A stretch of 64,000 nucleotides of DNA from Alentia gelatinosa (Eukaryota > Annelida > Polychaeta > Phyllodocida > Polynoidae). The position numbers were made by a program, and so were the translations under genes. Location: contig OX465587.1 of the NCBI GenBank assembly GCA_950022655.1, forward strand, positions 23,067,716 through 23,131,715, given 5' to 3'. The notes beneath the pieces are model-generated. The model did not search any database and was not told the DNA's origin. It saw only the letters and a program-made list of their open reading frames with translations. Below, one piece after another: positions 13,399 through 63,810 of this stretch (positions are counted from its first letter, which is position 1; every line of letters starts with the position of its first letter).

Positions 13399-14359
13399 TA
13401 TAGGTAGAAGCCACAGCTTCGGGCACTTTGGCCTGTAATGGAATCCCTCCCTTTCATGTTGTCTTTTTTTCGGTGGAAGCGAGGCATCCCACAACAGTGG
13501 GATTCGGGGACAGAATGGGAGGCACCAGGCTTAGGTGGGTTTTTTTGTATTTAGTATGCCTTAATTTGAATAAGTTATTACGTCTTTCGCACCAAGGTTA
13601 ACTCATAGTACTTTTCTACAGGTCTATGAGGATTATGATATTAGTATCAAGTGAGCTGGCGGATGGAATTGTAGAAGAGAACCTGTTTTTAGAAGAAACG
13701 TAATTCATCGTTGGAGCAATGACACCGTGATATATATACCATATCTCAACTTGCGTCACTACTGTCGTTAGTGTTGATTGAGAGATACATACGGTGAGGG
13801 ATTTAAGTTGATTTAAGTGCTGCGAGCAGGAGCTACTTATTAAGTTGCGAGCTGCTCATTCCACCCTGAATTGCTCAGAGATATTTTGGAGTTTATTTTA
13901 GATGTTGCTTCTCTCCTCTATTCTACAAAATAGAATTTGTCAATGCTCGAATAACCATTTTAGCTGTATTACACCGAAGTTTGTATAAGATACATTTGAT
14001 GTTACATTTATTCTACCAAAAATTATGTAAAGACCAAGGGAATAGTTAGGGTATGATGGGACCCTTAGAGATCGTAGACAACCTCATGAAGAATAGTGTG
14101 AAATAATTCGTGTTTGTGTTCTGAATAATCTGGGGTTATTCATGGATGATATGTAGCTGGTTTGGACAAGGCATCGTGTGGTTGGATGACTGGACATTCC
14201 TGTACCTAATTCTGTGTTTGATATTTTGTTCTATCTGATGATGCATTCCATGTCACTATATATCATGTGTTCTGACTGAGCAGTGCAATACATATTTCTA
14301 AATGAAACTCCTGGAGCTACTTCCAAAACCAACATATCTGCTTTGACAACTTACGCCGG

Positions 14360-14797
14360 CCGACTGACAATCTGTCTGTGTGTCGCCCGCTTCGTGAGTT
14401 TGTAGTCGTTTTACGGAATATAGCGTGGGGCTTCAACTTGGTTCAGTTTGAATAGCTGAAATATCTTAAATCAGTCGATAACTACAAGTTCACTCGACAC
14501 TGCATTGCCAAGTTACCCCGACTGACTGTTAATAACAACAAGTTCAATCGATGAGTGTGTCGCCCACTGCGGATCACATCCTCCATGTTGGATTTCTTGG
14601 TTAGTCCTCTATCGCTTCACAATTTCGGAGACGTGTTAAAAACCTCCCATAATAACTAGAAGTGCGTACCAATGATGTATCGAGGTAAATAGCGCACAAT
14701 ATAGTTAAAATAGCTTAGATTTGTGAAATTGAATGATAACAACAAGTTCACTTGATGAGATCCGGAGCAGGCGACACACAGGCAGATTATCAGTCGG
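14360..14797. mobile_element. 438-bp composite element with inverted ends and three internal repeats
   Basis: 28-bp ends, CCGACTGACAATCTGTCTGT at the left and its inverted partner ending AGATTATCAGTCGG at the right, two mismatches. Inside, AACAAGTTCAnTCGATGAG-type repeats occur near 14480, 14535 and 14738, and GTGTGTCGCCC recurs at 14378 and 14557. Non-coding. Confidence 0.75.
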
Positions 14798-14993
14798 AGT
14801 ATGGGAATACAGGATCGACAGCAGAATTCATGATTATTTTCTCCTTCTAGACGTTTTACGGAAATATTATGTTAATTGTGTATATAATACATGTCCTTCG
14901 TTATGACCTTCGTTACCGTTACAATTGAAGATATCCAATAGTTAGCGATCAAGATATTCATTGGTCAGCAATTCGGCTACGCCAAATTCTGAC

Positions 14994-15233
14994 CTAAAGT
15001 GGGATTCACACGGTGGGATTCATGTACCTCACAGGGTTCAAAATCTCATGAGATTTTGTTCCTTTTTAGGGGGAAATGTCTTTAACAATTACAAGGAGGT
15101 AAACATGTCTCATTGAAATGAATCCCTATAACTTATACGAAAAATTGTGTTCAGGTACAGAACCGCAGCAGGATTTGTCTTAGAAAAACACCCTGTGAGG
15201 TACATGAATCCCATCGTGTGAATCCCACTTTAG
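14994..15233. mobile_element. 240-bp MITE with 44-bp inverted repeats
   Basis: Left arm CTAAAGTGGGATTCACACGG continues through ATTCATGTACCTCACAGGGT. The right arm is its inverted copy with a single mismatch. A smaller hairpin (CAAAATCTCATGAGATTTTG) lies just inside. The high arm identity suggests a fairly recent insertion. Confidence 0.93.
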
Positions 15234-15239
15234 CCCGTT

Positions 15240-16660
15240 TGTATCACTACACCCCGCACTTCACAAACATGTCCCATACCATATCCAGAACTGTATCGGC
15301 TCTTCGTGCCATGACTGCTAACCAGTTTCAACTTTGGTCAGTTTACCATTCTGTATGGTTAAGTGCGCCTTCCATACAAGCCTCTTGGTAAAATAACGCA
15401 TTTCCTTTATCATAAGTAATTTACTTGTATCGAAATTGAAATGAATTTATTGAAGGTCTTATTGGATATCTCCCATACTGGGGTGAAATTCGTAGGTTAA
15501 TACATACATTTGAACATTCCCATGAATTGTCAAATTTATTTTTATATATGAAGGAAGATGGTGATTTTTTTATGATTCAGTTAAAATATATCATGAAAAT
15601 ATCTACAAACCTTAACATTAATTCTATTGTGATTAACTTAAGCTCAGTTGGAATTTATATGATAGACTCACATTTTAAAATGATCTTCTCTGCCTATTAA
15701 ATAAGAAAATCATATATCTGAAGGACGACAATACAATTGGGTCATTCTTAACAACAAGACATTGTTTATTTGTTCTCACATGGGCACAAACATAGGTGAT
15801 GATTGTGAGTATATTATTTACAATAAAATAAATAAATAGTAATGGCATTTCAACAACTACAACGAACAAAGACGTAGCGCGCATCATTAAGTTATTAGTT
15901 TAATGAACTTTAAAACAATTACCACGGCGAAGATATCATATCTAATCTATGTCAACAAATTATGAACTCATTAACCTTATGTTAACTATATACCATGACC
16001 ATTTATGATTAGAATTGCATCGTTAAACATTCTAAAACTGGTTTTGGTGCCTTCTTTGCTGTCTGTGGCCTAGAGAATTCACGATATAAATATAGGTCCG
16101 GTAATTAGTTCACAGTGACCTAATCAATTGTAATGATAAGGGGGCTACAGTAACGTTTATTGGTGTATCGATACCATACCCTCACATTGTATTGGGAACA
16201 TTGTATCAAAGACATATTTTGTATTCTGTTTAATGAGGATTGTCATAGTTACAAATCATGTGGTCTGTTGGAACACTGAAAATCTAAAGAGGCTTAATCT
16301 GGAAACATATGTGATATATTAATCCACCCTTATTTATATGGGATACAGTAACATACCTCATATATACTGATTCTATCTGATGGGATTTCTCTAGAATGTC
16401 GTAATCATCCGTCGTTGTAGCAAGAGTGGTACCTTTGCTAAGACTTATATCTATTATTCTGATCTAATGTTTGCTGATCATTCTCTTACATGGTCATGTA
16501 TTTATTCTCGATCAATCCAGTAGATGAAAAGTGTCCTTATCTTCTCGCAGGAGAATGCACTCACCATTCAGGATACACTCACAAGAGTAATAAGTGACAC
16601 ACCGACACTCTGTGGGTATCTAGAGGACACCAGCGAAAAGCACATTTTTCTCCCGCGACA
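15240..16660. other. AT-rich spacer beyond the PRDM14 poly(A) signal
   Basis: No exon, RNA or mobile element identified. Confidence 0.4.
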
Positions 16661-16666
16661 CAACCT

Positions 16667-17289
16667 TTTATTATAACTATGTATTATTCAAAGACTAGAC
16701 AAGGAAACCCTTCACTGTCTCACCACACATTATACATCGTATGATGAAGGGTGCATTATCAATACTGACAGGGACAGATACGCATGTTTGTCTAATATCG
16801 CCTGATTAGAATGGATTAATTGTATATCACAGTCTTTGAATGACCCTAAAGAACCGATGTGGCGTTCGGTTCTGGGAAGTTCGTCTAGCTTGATATTCTA
16901 TGACGTCATGGCCCTCCTGTGACGTTGTCACATACAAGTCACCTCCTATGACGTCAGGATGCCCAGACAACACTGAAAATGTTCATATGATACGAAGACA
17001 GTGTCAGTAACATTGCAATGGCATTCTCTGACGTCGACACTCTCCCTGTGCAACGTCATGGTCATCTAACAATTTCATCAAGGTCAGGTGACCTTGTAAC
17101 TGTCTTACGACGTCATTAATGTCATTTTTTATACCAAATTCAAATAATGTCCCCAAGGTCACGACTAAGCAGTCGCCTTGTATATCTATCGGCATTTTCG
17201 ACACAATGATGTCATCCCTGGAACGTGACGTCCTCTGACGTCACAGTACGACGTCAGCAAGTTGATGAATAACGATCACAGTATCCGGT
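16667..17289 (-). other. Predicted PRDM14 3' UTR and poly(A) signal
   Basis: Past the exon 12 stop, the first AATAAA on the minus strand is at 16672-16667 (plus-strand TTTATT), about 620 nt downstream. A second possible signal is at 16506-16501. The UTR is dense in ACGTCA words, reported separately. Cleavage site not determined. Confidence 0.5.
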
Positions 17290-55913
<38,624 letters not shown>

Positions 55914-56117
55914 CTGACCGTACCTCTCGGCCCAAAGCCGGCGTACGGTGTCCACCAGCCCGGCCGTGGTGCCCGCCGTCGGCCGTAGCCCTCCGCCGCC
56001 CTCCGTGCCCTCCGTGTCCGTGCTACCGCCTCCCGGCGCCTCTTGGTCCGTGCCGCTCCTCCAGGGCGTGTCGCGCTTGGATTAGCGGAGTCGCTTGCCA
56101 CTGATGACTACTCCCAT
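55914..56117 (-). other. Open reading extension and small uORF upstream of PRDM14 exon 1
   Basis: The exon 1 frame is open from 55914 to 56081 with no ATG. A TAA at 56084-56082 ends a 12-codon ORF that starts at an ATG at 56117 in the same frame. If the transcript begins further upstream, this is a uORF. No good acceptor (polypyrimidine plus AG) lies between 55914 and 56081. Confidence 0.45.
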
Positions 56118-56629
56118 GCGCTGGTTAAACTAATGACCTTAATAATCGTTGCTCAGCTTTGCATCTCCGACGTTTTTTAATCAACTATATTTCTTCGGAA
56201 ACACACTTCCATGTACGATTTTCTCCTTCGGTATCCTCTCAGAAATAATTTCCAAAACAAGGGAGTAAAATATTCTAACCGCTTAGCAATTGAAGTTTCT
56301 TATGTGTGTGAGAAATGTGTTAATATTTGCTGTGTAGGTTCTCAGCATTTAAACAAAACTGGAAAGACGTGTCCAAATAACAGCGTGTGTGAAAATAAGC
56401 CAGTTCCTGGATGAAAATATAATAAGCCTCTAAACTGAAAGTACTCATATAGAGACACACACGCTTTTAAAAAAGGGTTCAACTCCTTGTTATGAGAACT
56501 GATACTCCATCTGAATCAGGGTCCCTCCTGTGAGTATGTACGTTTCAGCGTCGTTTCTGCTGGAGGTGTAAATGACTGTTACTATATATAGCAGGGGTAG
56601 GGCCTACTCCGTGTTGCACGTGCCTATGT

Positions 56630-56900
56630 CCATAAAGCTAGCCTCCGCCTCCTACTGGCTGCTAAGAACAGACCCCACACCTCTCTGGCTGTGCGTCCAC
56701 TGCCTCCTGTGCGTCGTGCGCCGCGTCTGTGTGCAGCCTGCCCCGCGCGCGGACGCCGCTCGCTGATTGACAGACGCTGGCGTCAGGCAGCCCAATGTCG
56801 TCTGCTTCTCCGCCGCGCTACCAGGGGGCGCGGCGAGCGACGCGGGGTGGCTACGGAGTGGGAGGGGGCAGAGAGTGCAGTAACGGATCCACCTCTGGTT
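56630..56900. promoter_or_regulatory. GC-rich island with TCGTCTGCT and a CTCF-like site, 5' of PRDM14
   Basis: AATGTCGTCTGCT at 56794-56806 is followed 10 bp later by GCTACCAGGGGGCGCGG (56817-56833), a strong match to the CTCF core. The island lies about 0.7 kb upstream of the PRDM14 coding start and may be promoter-proximal or a boundary. Confidence 0.5.
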
Positions 56901-57639
56901 GGCTGCTACCGACCGACAGGCTCGCAGCTAGCAATGAGCTGGAAGGTCTGCTAACCACAGAGCAGTCTCTCTCCCATGAAAACCACAAAGCCACTTCTGT
57001 TCTTGCATACACCATGTATTTCACATGAGGCTTCTTCCACATTCTTCTATGAGTCCCCATTCCTGATTATTAGTTTGGAGTATGTTGAACATGCCTTTGT
57101 TGGTTGTCTATTTTCCGCATACATCATTTCTATATTAGTGGTTTCTTAAGTATTGGCTTGTGAGGAAGAGAGCGTAACCTGAAGTCCTTTCCGTCTGACA
57201 GTTCTCAGACTCCAAGGTCCATTGATCAGTTCATTCCACGTGAATGCAGCATCTCATCCACAACCAACAACTCTCGCCTGACACTTCAAACAACGCGAGA
57301 TCTCAGCTAATTAAATGCGCTTGCGCCTCTGGCATTGTTGTCAATTTCAAGTGGGTCACACCTCTCATGACCCATCCCCTTCTATCTCGTACAGATAGGT
57401 TTAACTCTACCCCCAGGCTTGTGGTCGCTAGATAAATAGCCCCTCCACGGGCCTAACAATTATTTGCTAATAGTAAAGGCAGTAGGTAGTATCAATAGAA
57501 AAATGAACACGGTAATTAAAACTCATAGTACACGTACATCGCGTGATATACTATGGCATGGACATGTGATAACATGAATATTTAAAACTTCATCTGTTTT
57601 TTACAGCTAGCAACTGGTTGCCTATACTATGCTGATATT

Positions 57640-57900
57640 GATATTTGCTGGACAGGAGTTAAGGGTTCGAGGCGCACGCGCGAGTGGCGAGTTTGATCAC
57701 GTGGTCACAAAGTGGCATTAAAGAGGAGAACAAGTCGAGCATCTGTCGGTGTCTCCGCAAATGTTCGCCGGCACGAGACGCCGGTAGCGCTACCTGCAGA
57801 ATGAACAACGACGCACGCGACGAGGCGTGCTCCGCGGTGTGACGTCATATGGGGGTGACTGTGACGTCAGTCGACTGACGACGCGCACGACATCCCTAAT
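57640..57900. promoter_or_regulatory. CRE/E-box island, candidate distal promoter of PRDM14
   Basis: CpG-rich block with two TGACGTCA palindromes (57840, 57862), GATCACGTGGTCAC near 57694 and GCGCACGCGCG near 57671. It is about 1.8 kb upstream of the first ATG of PRDM14. If exon 1 is not the first exon, the start of transcription could lie here. Confidence 0.4.
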
Positions 57901-58679
57901 TGTGTATCCTATAATTACACCTACTTGGACATATTGCTAGGGTGTAATTTGGTCTTGATTATATGAAGATTGAATAAAAGGACAACAACTGTTGTGGTGC
58001 TTTGATAACAATTATGTAATACTTTCATCTAGAAGAGAGACTCATGATGGCTGACCAGATTGGCACAAACAATGAGCATTATTGATATTAATATTTCATG
58101 AGATGAATGAATTTAAGAATTTCGTAGGACTTCCTACCTGCTAGAATACAGGTGAATGATTAAATGAAAGAAGAATGCAAGTTAGAAAACTCTGATATAC
58201 ACTTAACCTTACCGTTCAGGATGATTGCAGAGCGTAATACCGAGAAAGAGTTAATTCTTCGCTTTTGAAAATGTGGAGCCTAACATTTTTGCATGTTTAT
58301 ACTAATGGGTTATTTGGTGTCTCCCAGCTTTATGAATACCATATATATTTTCTTCTTTAGAAAGTTTTGTTTTATGACATACATGTATAGACAGGGCCAG
58401 TCAATATGATGATCCTTGAAGCATTTGTCCCCTCACCTCCCAATGGATCTTGTATATGTATTAGGGATGTGTTACAGACTATTGAATTCTGAAGATCTAG
58501 AATGCTTTTCACACCTATTGAGTAGCCATCATCTTGAGTAATCCAGAAGTGAATTTGGGTATGGCTGGCATTTTCCGTTATCAGGTGATTCTTCAAAGAA
58601 CTAACAATAGTTCTCGCTTTTAACCTAGAACCGCTGAGATATCTAACTGAACAGAGACAACTCTGCTCCTGTCTATAAC

Positions 58680-59280
58680 TCCGGATGCTCACTCATCAGC
58701 TCCAGGGTCTATCTATTCACCTCAACCCGACCCCCTCCAAAGACGACCACAGGCTTCACCCCCAGCGCCGTACCGTGGACACCACACAGGGACTTCGATT
58801 AGCAATAAGAAGTAACACCTTCACCACCCGCCGCCAACGTCAGGGGGATGGGAAACAGTCAAACACTCGGCGGTAATGAAGCGAATGACTAACACCGCAT
58901 AAGAGGAGAGCGTCGTGGTGAGCGAAACAAACGCCGGGCGATAATATGCGTTAATGACGTTATGTGTGCGGGCACCCTCAGGGAATATACATCCAAAAGT
59001 ATTACAGATTCAAAAAGTACACAGGCTGACAGGGGGCGAGTTGTGACCACCCTCGGGGAGAAGGCAATGGGTATTAATCATATTATTACCCCCCAGCACC
59101 CCCGACACACCCCAGTCCACCACCCCTTTCCACCTCGCTCCCGCCGCCGCTGCTATCGTCGCTCATTGCTGATGGGGGCCTGGTGGTCAATAGGAGATAT
59201 TGGACACAGGGTGGTCTTGGTGGCCACTGACCAACCACAGGGGAGCCAGGAGGCCCCCTACTGGAGGCATGGATCTATAA
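58680..59280. promoter_or_regulatory. Moderately GC-rich sequence with TAAT cores, 5' flank
   Basis: Unique sequence with GATTAGC, GGTAATGAAG, CGATAATATGCGTTAATGACG and two CTCF-like words (ACAGGGGGCGAG at 59028; AGTAGGGGGCC on the minus strand near 59257). Candidate distal regulatory region; no coding exon seen. Confidence 0.3.
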
Positions 59281-59299
59281 CGTAGAGGGAGGGACTGGA

Positions 59300-61012
59300 C
59301 AGAAGGCTGTCTGTGTGATTTAGCCTGCAGATATTGATCGATGGCCATGTGTGGTAGGTTTTTCTATTATAAAACATATTCCGTAAATAGTTTATTTATG
59401 ACCTACTGGAAAGTAATTCTGGTTGTTGTTAGTTGTGTTTCTATTCTCCCTGTCAATATGTAGTTATTATATTGCTGGTGACTTTCTGCAACTGAATATG
59501 TAAAGAGATATTAACACCATTTGGAAATTGCAAATAACAAGGTTGTACTAGGATCGCATTGTGATAACTACTTTACATTAGAGTTACGAGTGCTCAATAC
59601 GCTTCTATCCAAAAGACCTAAACGCAAAAGCAGAGGAGTTTCAATACAAGCTCTTTTCTTGATAAAGCATGTTGATGAAGAACTAGGTATTAATTACTGT
59701 GATTACTTTTTTCTCTGATACAGGTATTATGCTTTAACCAAATATTTCCAATGGGATTATAATGCACATACGTGCCTACATTGCATGTATACATCCACAT
59801 ATAAAACGTATCTATGTGCATGTATAGAGACCAATAGATGAAGATAAACGCGCATAAGAAATATCAAAAGTCATATGCAACCATTGATGACAGACGGACT
59901 CGTATGGCAATAAAGGGCGGGGTGATTAGGTATGCTGACCCTATGAATGCAGAGAGCCCCCGGGGCTTTGCTGAGTGGCCGGTCGCATTTCATTGTGGAC
60001 ACAACAAAGTAGCTCAAATTGAACTTCTCACATGGTGCGACTTGAAAGGCGACGGAGACGGGTAACCATATGTGACAGCAGGGCGGCTTCATCCATCTCG
60101 TCCACTGATCGCTGCAGCGCACGAGTGCCAAATTGATCACAGTCGAAATAATGATTTTCTATTTAGATATGTGAAATTAAATGTGATCCCACAAAAAGTA
60201 TTTTTCATCGAATGAGATGGAAATGTTATATTATAAAATGTGCCCTATGAGTTATCCAATTATGATAAGTGTTTTCATACAATATATGATGTAAGATTAG
60301 ACATCAAACAGCAAAGGTACTAACGCGAAACATTTCATTTTAAATCTTCCGTTTCCGAATACTTGTGATCAATGATATCACATATATCTATCCACAGATT
60401 AATGTATGTATGTAGATATTGTCCCAAATGGTCAACCTCTCTAGCTCATATGTAAATAAAATCATAAACGAACGAAGGACAAAGCAGTAGCCTTTGTATC
60501 TGAACAACCGTACATTGAGTGCACACATAATCCAACGCCCTACAATGGTTTGTTGACATATGACGAGGGCACTCATCTCAAGGGTGCAACGCTTCTCTTG
60601 TACAGTAAAGTACATGTACAATAACTCAGTTCGTAACGCATACCGATTAAAAAGATACATAGGGTACCGCAAAATATAGGATTTCTGGGGATTTTGAGCA
60701 CTGTCAATTCACTCGATTACATACGCACTCCGAAAAAAGGTCTACAAATGTGAAGGACTCTAATTGTTTTTGCTTTATATCATTAGGACATACTCCAATA
60801 TCGATGCCACACAATGTAGGTTCTATGATTTCAAGTGTCCTGCTCAATTTGGATATGGGTAATCACGGGGACCATATAACGATGGAGATGGATATAACAA
60901 TAGGATACTGTTACCCATTCAACCCGCCACTCTGCATGACCACTCTACTCACTGATGGTCAAGCACTGACCACTGGGGCCTCTTGACTGAGCAGCACACC
61001 CCCGATACTCAC
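59300..61012. other. AT-rich 5' flank, nothing recognised
   Basis: Spacer with a somewhat GC-richer patch at 59930-60130. No exon, RNA gene or mobile element identified. Confidence 0.4.
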
Positions 61013-61131
61013 TCCAGAGACATCAAAGGCGCCGCCCATTGTCACATGATTAACGGACAATCGGGTTATTCGCCAGGCCCGTAACTCGAGCCTCCACTTG
61101 TCGCCCCTGTATGCAGGCTCCAGATACACTC
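61013..61131 (-). CDS. Exon-like segment, unknown gene
   Basis: 119 bp between an acceptor (GTGCCACAG|GA) and a strong donor (CTCTGGA|GTGAGT). Only one frame is open, giving VYLEPAYRGDKWRLELRAW followed by RITRLSVNHVTMGG. The segment is GC-richer than its surroundings. It does not fit the PRDM14 model and I do not recognise the family. It may be an exon of an upstream neighbour on the minus strand. Confidence 0.3.
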
Positions 61132-62107
61132 CTGTGGCACTTGTCACACTTTTATAGGTACTTGTGCACCGCAGAGGGCGAACCCATAAATCAAGGCTTT
61201 AATGACCTCAACGCATTTCTGGTGTTTTTATTTGTAGATTGATTTCCTATTCAAATGAACCACCACGTTTGATTTCCGAAGCCAAAAAAGACAGATGGAA
61301 TGAATTTTCTTTGATTTTCTCTTTAAAGGACATACTCATTGATATGATTATTAATGGTTGAATATAAAAGGTAAAGTCTGACGATTTAGCGATCTCCTAT
61401 ATATATTTAACCGATGTGTCAGATATTAAACATGGATGCGATGGATGCATTGAACAAAAACCTTGAACTGAGGTTCGGAGAGTATGATTGAGGTGATTAC
61501 ATTCAGTTTTAGTTTGTATCGTATACCACAAATTTCTTCTTTCTAAAATTATATCTCGAGCATTTTTTATCCGAGATTTGTATAAGATGTAAGCGAGGCT
61601 AAATCCACAAAACATTAAGAGAAATAACTGAGACTGCTTTAATCCTGTAAATATTTTGTCTCGTCCTGTCTCGTCCTGTCTGTTACAGAGAACTACTATA
61701 ATATGCTAGTACAACGTATAGTTTAATTGTACATATTTTTTCTTCCTTTGCAATGCATGTAAGAACGCCCATATGGGTAAATGTAATTTGCTTACTGAAT
61801 ACAAAATAATAATAATAAAAAAAAATTAAAAAAAGCTTGCCAGTTCAACCATCAAAATATTTGTAGATTTCAGAATCTGTTGTGGTCATATAGTCCCCGT
61901 CATTTCGATACCCAATACAGGCAGATTCTGAATGAGGATACTGTCAATATTGAGAGATAATTAGTGGAAGAACCCAATGGCTTTACAGTGACAGCCCATA
62001 GGATACCCTAAACAGATACATGCTGTTATGCCATCTAAAATGAATTACTCTCTCTAAACACAAGTTCACACCTACACTCCCCCAGAACATCGCCAGATAA
62101 TTAGGAG

Positions 62108-62247
62108 AAACCAAACGAGAGTTAGTCGTGTTGTTGTTTATCGCACGACGGCAATGTCGCGTATTATTGCGCGAGGCAAAGCCGAGTGCTGTGATATGCA
62201 ACATTGCCGGAGTGAGATAAACAACACGACTAACTCGAGTTTGGTTT
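62108..62247. mobile_element. 140-bp MITE with ~36-bp inverted repeats
   Basis: Begins AAACCAAACGAGAGTTAGTC and ends with the inverted counterpart (GACTAACTCGAGTTTGGTTT), with GTGTTG...TTTATC pairing further in. The interior is CpG-rich with GTCGCG/GCGCGAG words. Non-coding. Confidence 0.85.
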
Positions 62248-62471
62248 AGAATTTATCCTACCCTGTCTAAATTACTTCAGCAAATTAAGAAATAACTGAA
62301 AACTCACCGATAATCAGTGATAATCTTTGGTCGCTTTTCAAATGACATCATTTGACAACTGTATCCCACTAGAGCGATAAATTCCATTTTCCTTTTTTTT
62401 TTAAAGATCCTGACACAATTTTTCTTTGATTCCCATCACTTCCTGCACCGTAGAACAAATGCAGTCCGCTA

Positions 62472-63609
62472 ATGTAAAGCCTATGGAGTTCTTTTATTAG
62501 GGGTAGGATAATATGTCACATATGTCACTCAGGTCGCACACGCGTAGCACACCCTGAATCCCCTACCCTCTGATCCCACCCCACCCCTCACTCCTCCAGC
62601 GTGTCGCGGTCAGCGGAGACCACACCCTATCAGCTGTCAGGCAGCAGCCCTTCATGTACCAATCCCTCCTCTTAATACCAGCAGAGCTGTAGACCTTTGG
62701 TTAAGTCCTCGGGTAAGCTTCCATCTTATGTCGACTAGTCCCTGCAACGCTACCCCCAGCGTCCATTGCCTCCGCGCTCGCCCTTACCCTGTTTTACTCT
62801 CTCCGTCTGTCCTTTTCTCTACTCCTTCACGCACAAAATTCCACTTTATATTCCTTTCTTCAGTCTTGCATCTCTGCCTGCCTTTCTTCCTCGCTCTTTG
62901 CAAGCCTCCCTGCCTCCCTTCGCCACCTATATTTCCATTGATACCCGATCAATTAACATCTATCTCTTCATTCCCTTCATGCACATTCGGGTTCTTTCAC
63001 GCCTTAACACTGATTGGTATTTCCATATCCCTACACAATTTTTCTTTGATTCCTATCACTTCCAATTCCTCAGTCAATACCTCGTTCTACCACATTCTTT
63101 GGTTGTTAAATTAACTATACGTTTATTTCAATATACCTGATTCCCATCACTCACTATTTTCTTTCTTCCACGGATGAATGTAATTCTCCTCAATCCATAT
63201 ATCCATCCTTCCCTATCTATTTCTATCCCATATGGTGTTCCCGCTCGATTCCCTGCTCCCAGTACCTTCTCCCAGTCTGCATTCATTCCCTTAGGTAGGC
63301 TATTATACAGTTTCCTACTCTTTTCTCTCTTGACGGATTTTACATTATTTCTACTTGCATGAATCGTTCACCTCCCCATTACTTCCTGCATAGCTTCCAA
63401 TCTCACTTACATTTCCTTTTTATTCTCTTCCAATGTACCCAATTCATGACTCCCCCCCCCCCCCCCCAACAACGCTGACCAATTTTAGCTTTGCTGACCA
63501 GTTCTGTTCTCATCCAGGTATTTCCTCTTACCTTAGCACTTGCCTGCCTGCTCAGCTAACATCTACTTTATTATCCTACCCCTAATATAAAATCCCATAG
63601 GCTTAACAT
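62472..63609. mobile_element. Inverted pair of ~40-bp repeats flanking 1.06 kb
   Basis: 62472-62512 and 63570-63609 are inverted copies (TTAGGGGTAGGATAAT with AAGCCTATGG), about 80% identical over 40 bp. Between them is CT-rich sequence with no recognisable transposase. The word AAGCCTATGG also occurs near 50971. It may be one long non-autonomous element or two solo repeats. Confidence 0.5.
63452..63467. repeat. Homopolymer C16
   Basis: Sixteen consecutive C. Length may be unreliable in the assembly. Confidence 0.95.
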
Positions 63610-63620
63610 CGAATTTCCGT

Positions 63621-63810
63621 ATGCCACGCTGACTGGCATACCGAGTTTTATATGCCACTAGTGGCATACAGAATTGTTATCACATAATATTCCAAAATCA
63701 AGGAGACGGGGTAGGATCAAATCAAAACCTGATTCGCTTTAATCTTGGCCACCGCATTCCACTCCTGGAGTTTTTTGCTCCAGTCGTGGCATATTGTGGC
63801 CAAGATTAAA
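63621..63810. repeat. Nested hairpins at the right end
   Basis: TATGCCACTAGTGGCATA (63651-63668) is a perfect 18-bp palindrome next to a diverged TATGCCAC...TGGCATA. Farther on, TTTAATCTTGGCCAC (63738) pairs with GTGGCCAAGATTAAA (63796-63810) around an inner CTGGAG/CTCCAG stem. Probably part of one or two MITEs. Confidence 0.75.

Noticed and set aside
62728..63362. Overlapping 124-128 codon ORFs
   Set aside because: Low-complexity CT-rich sequence; no reverse transcriptase, transposase or other motif.
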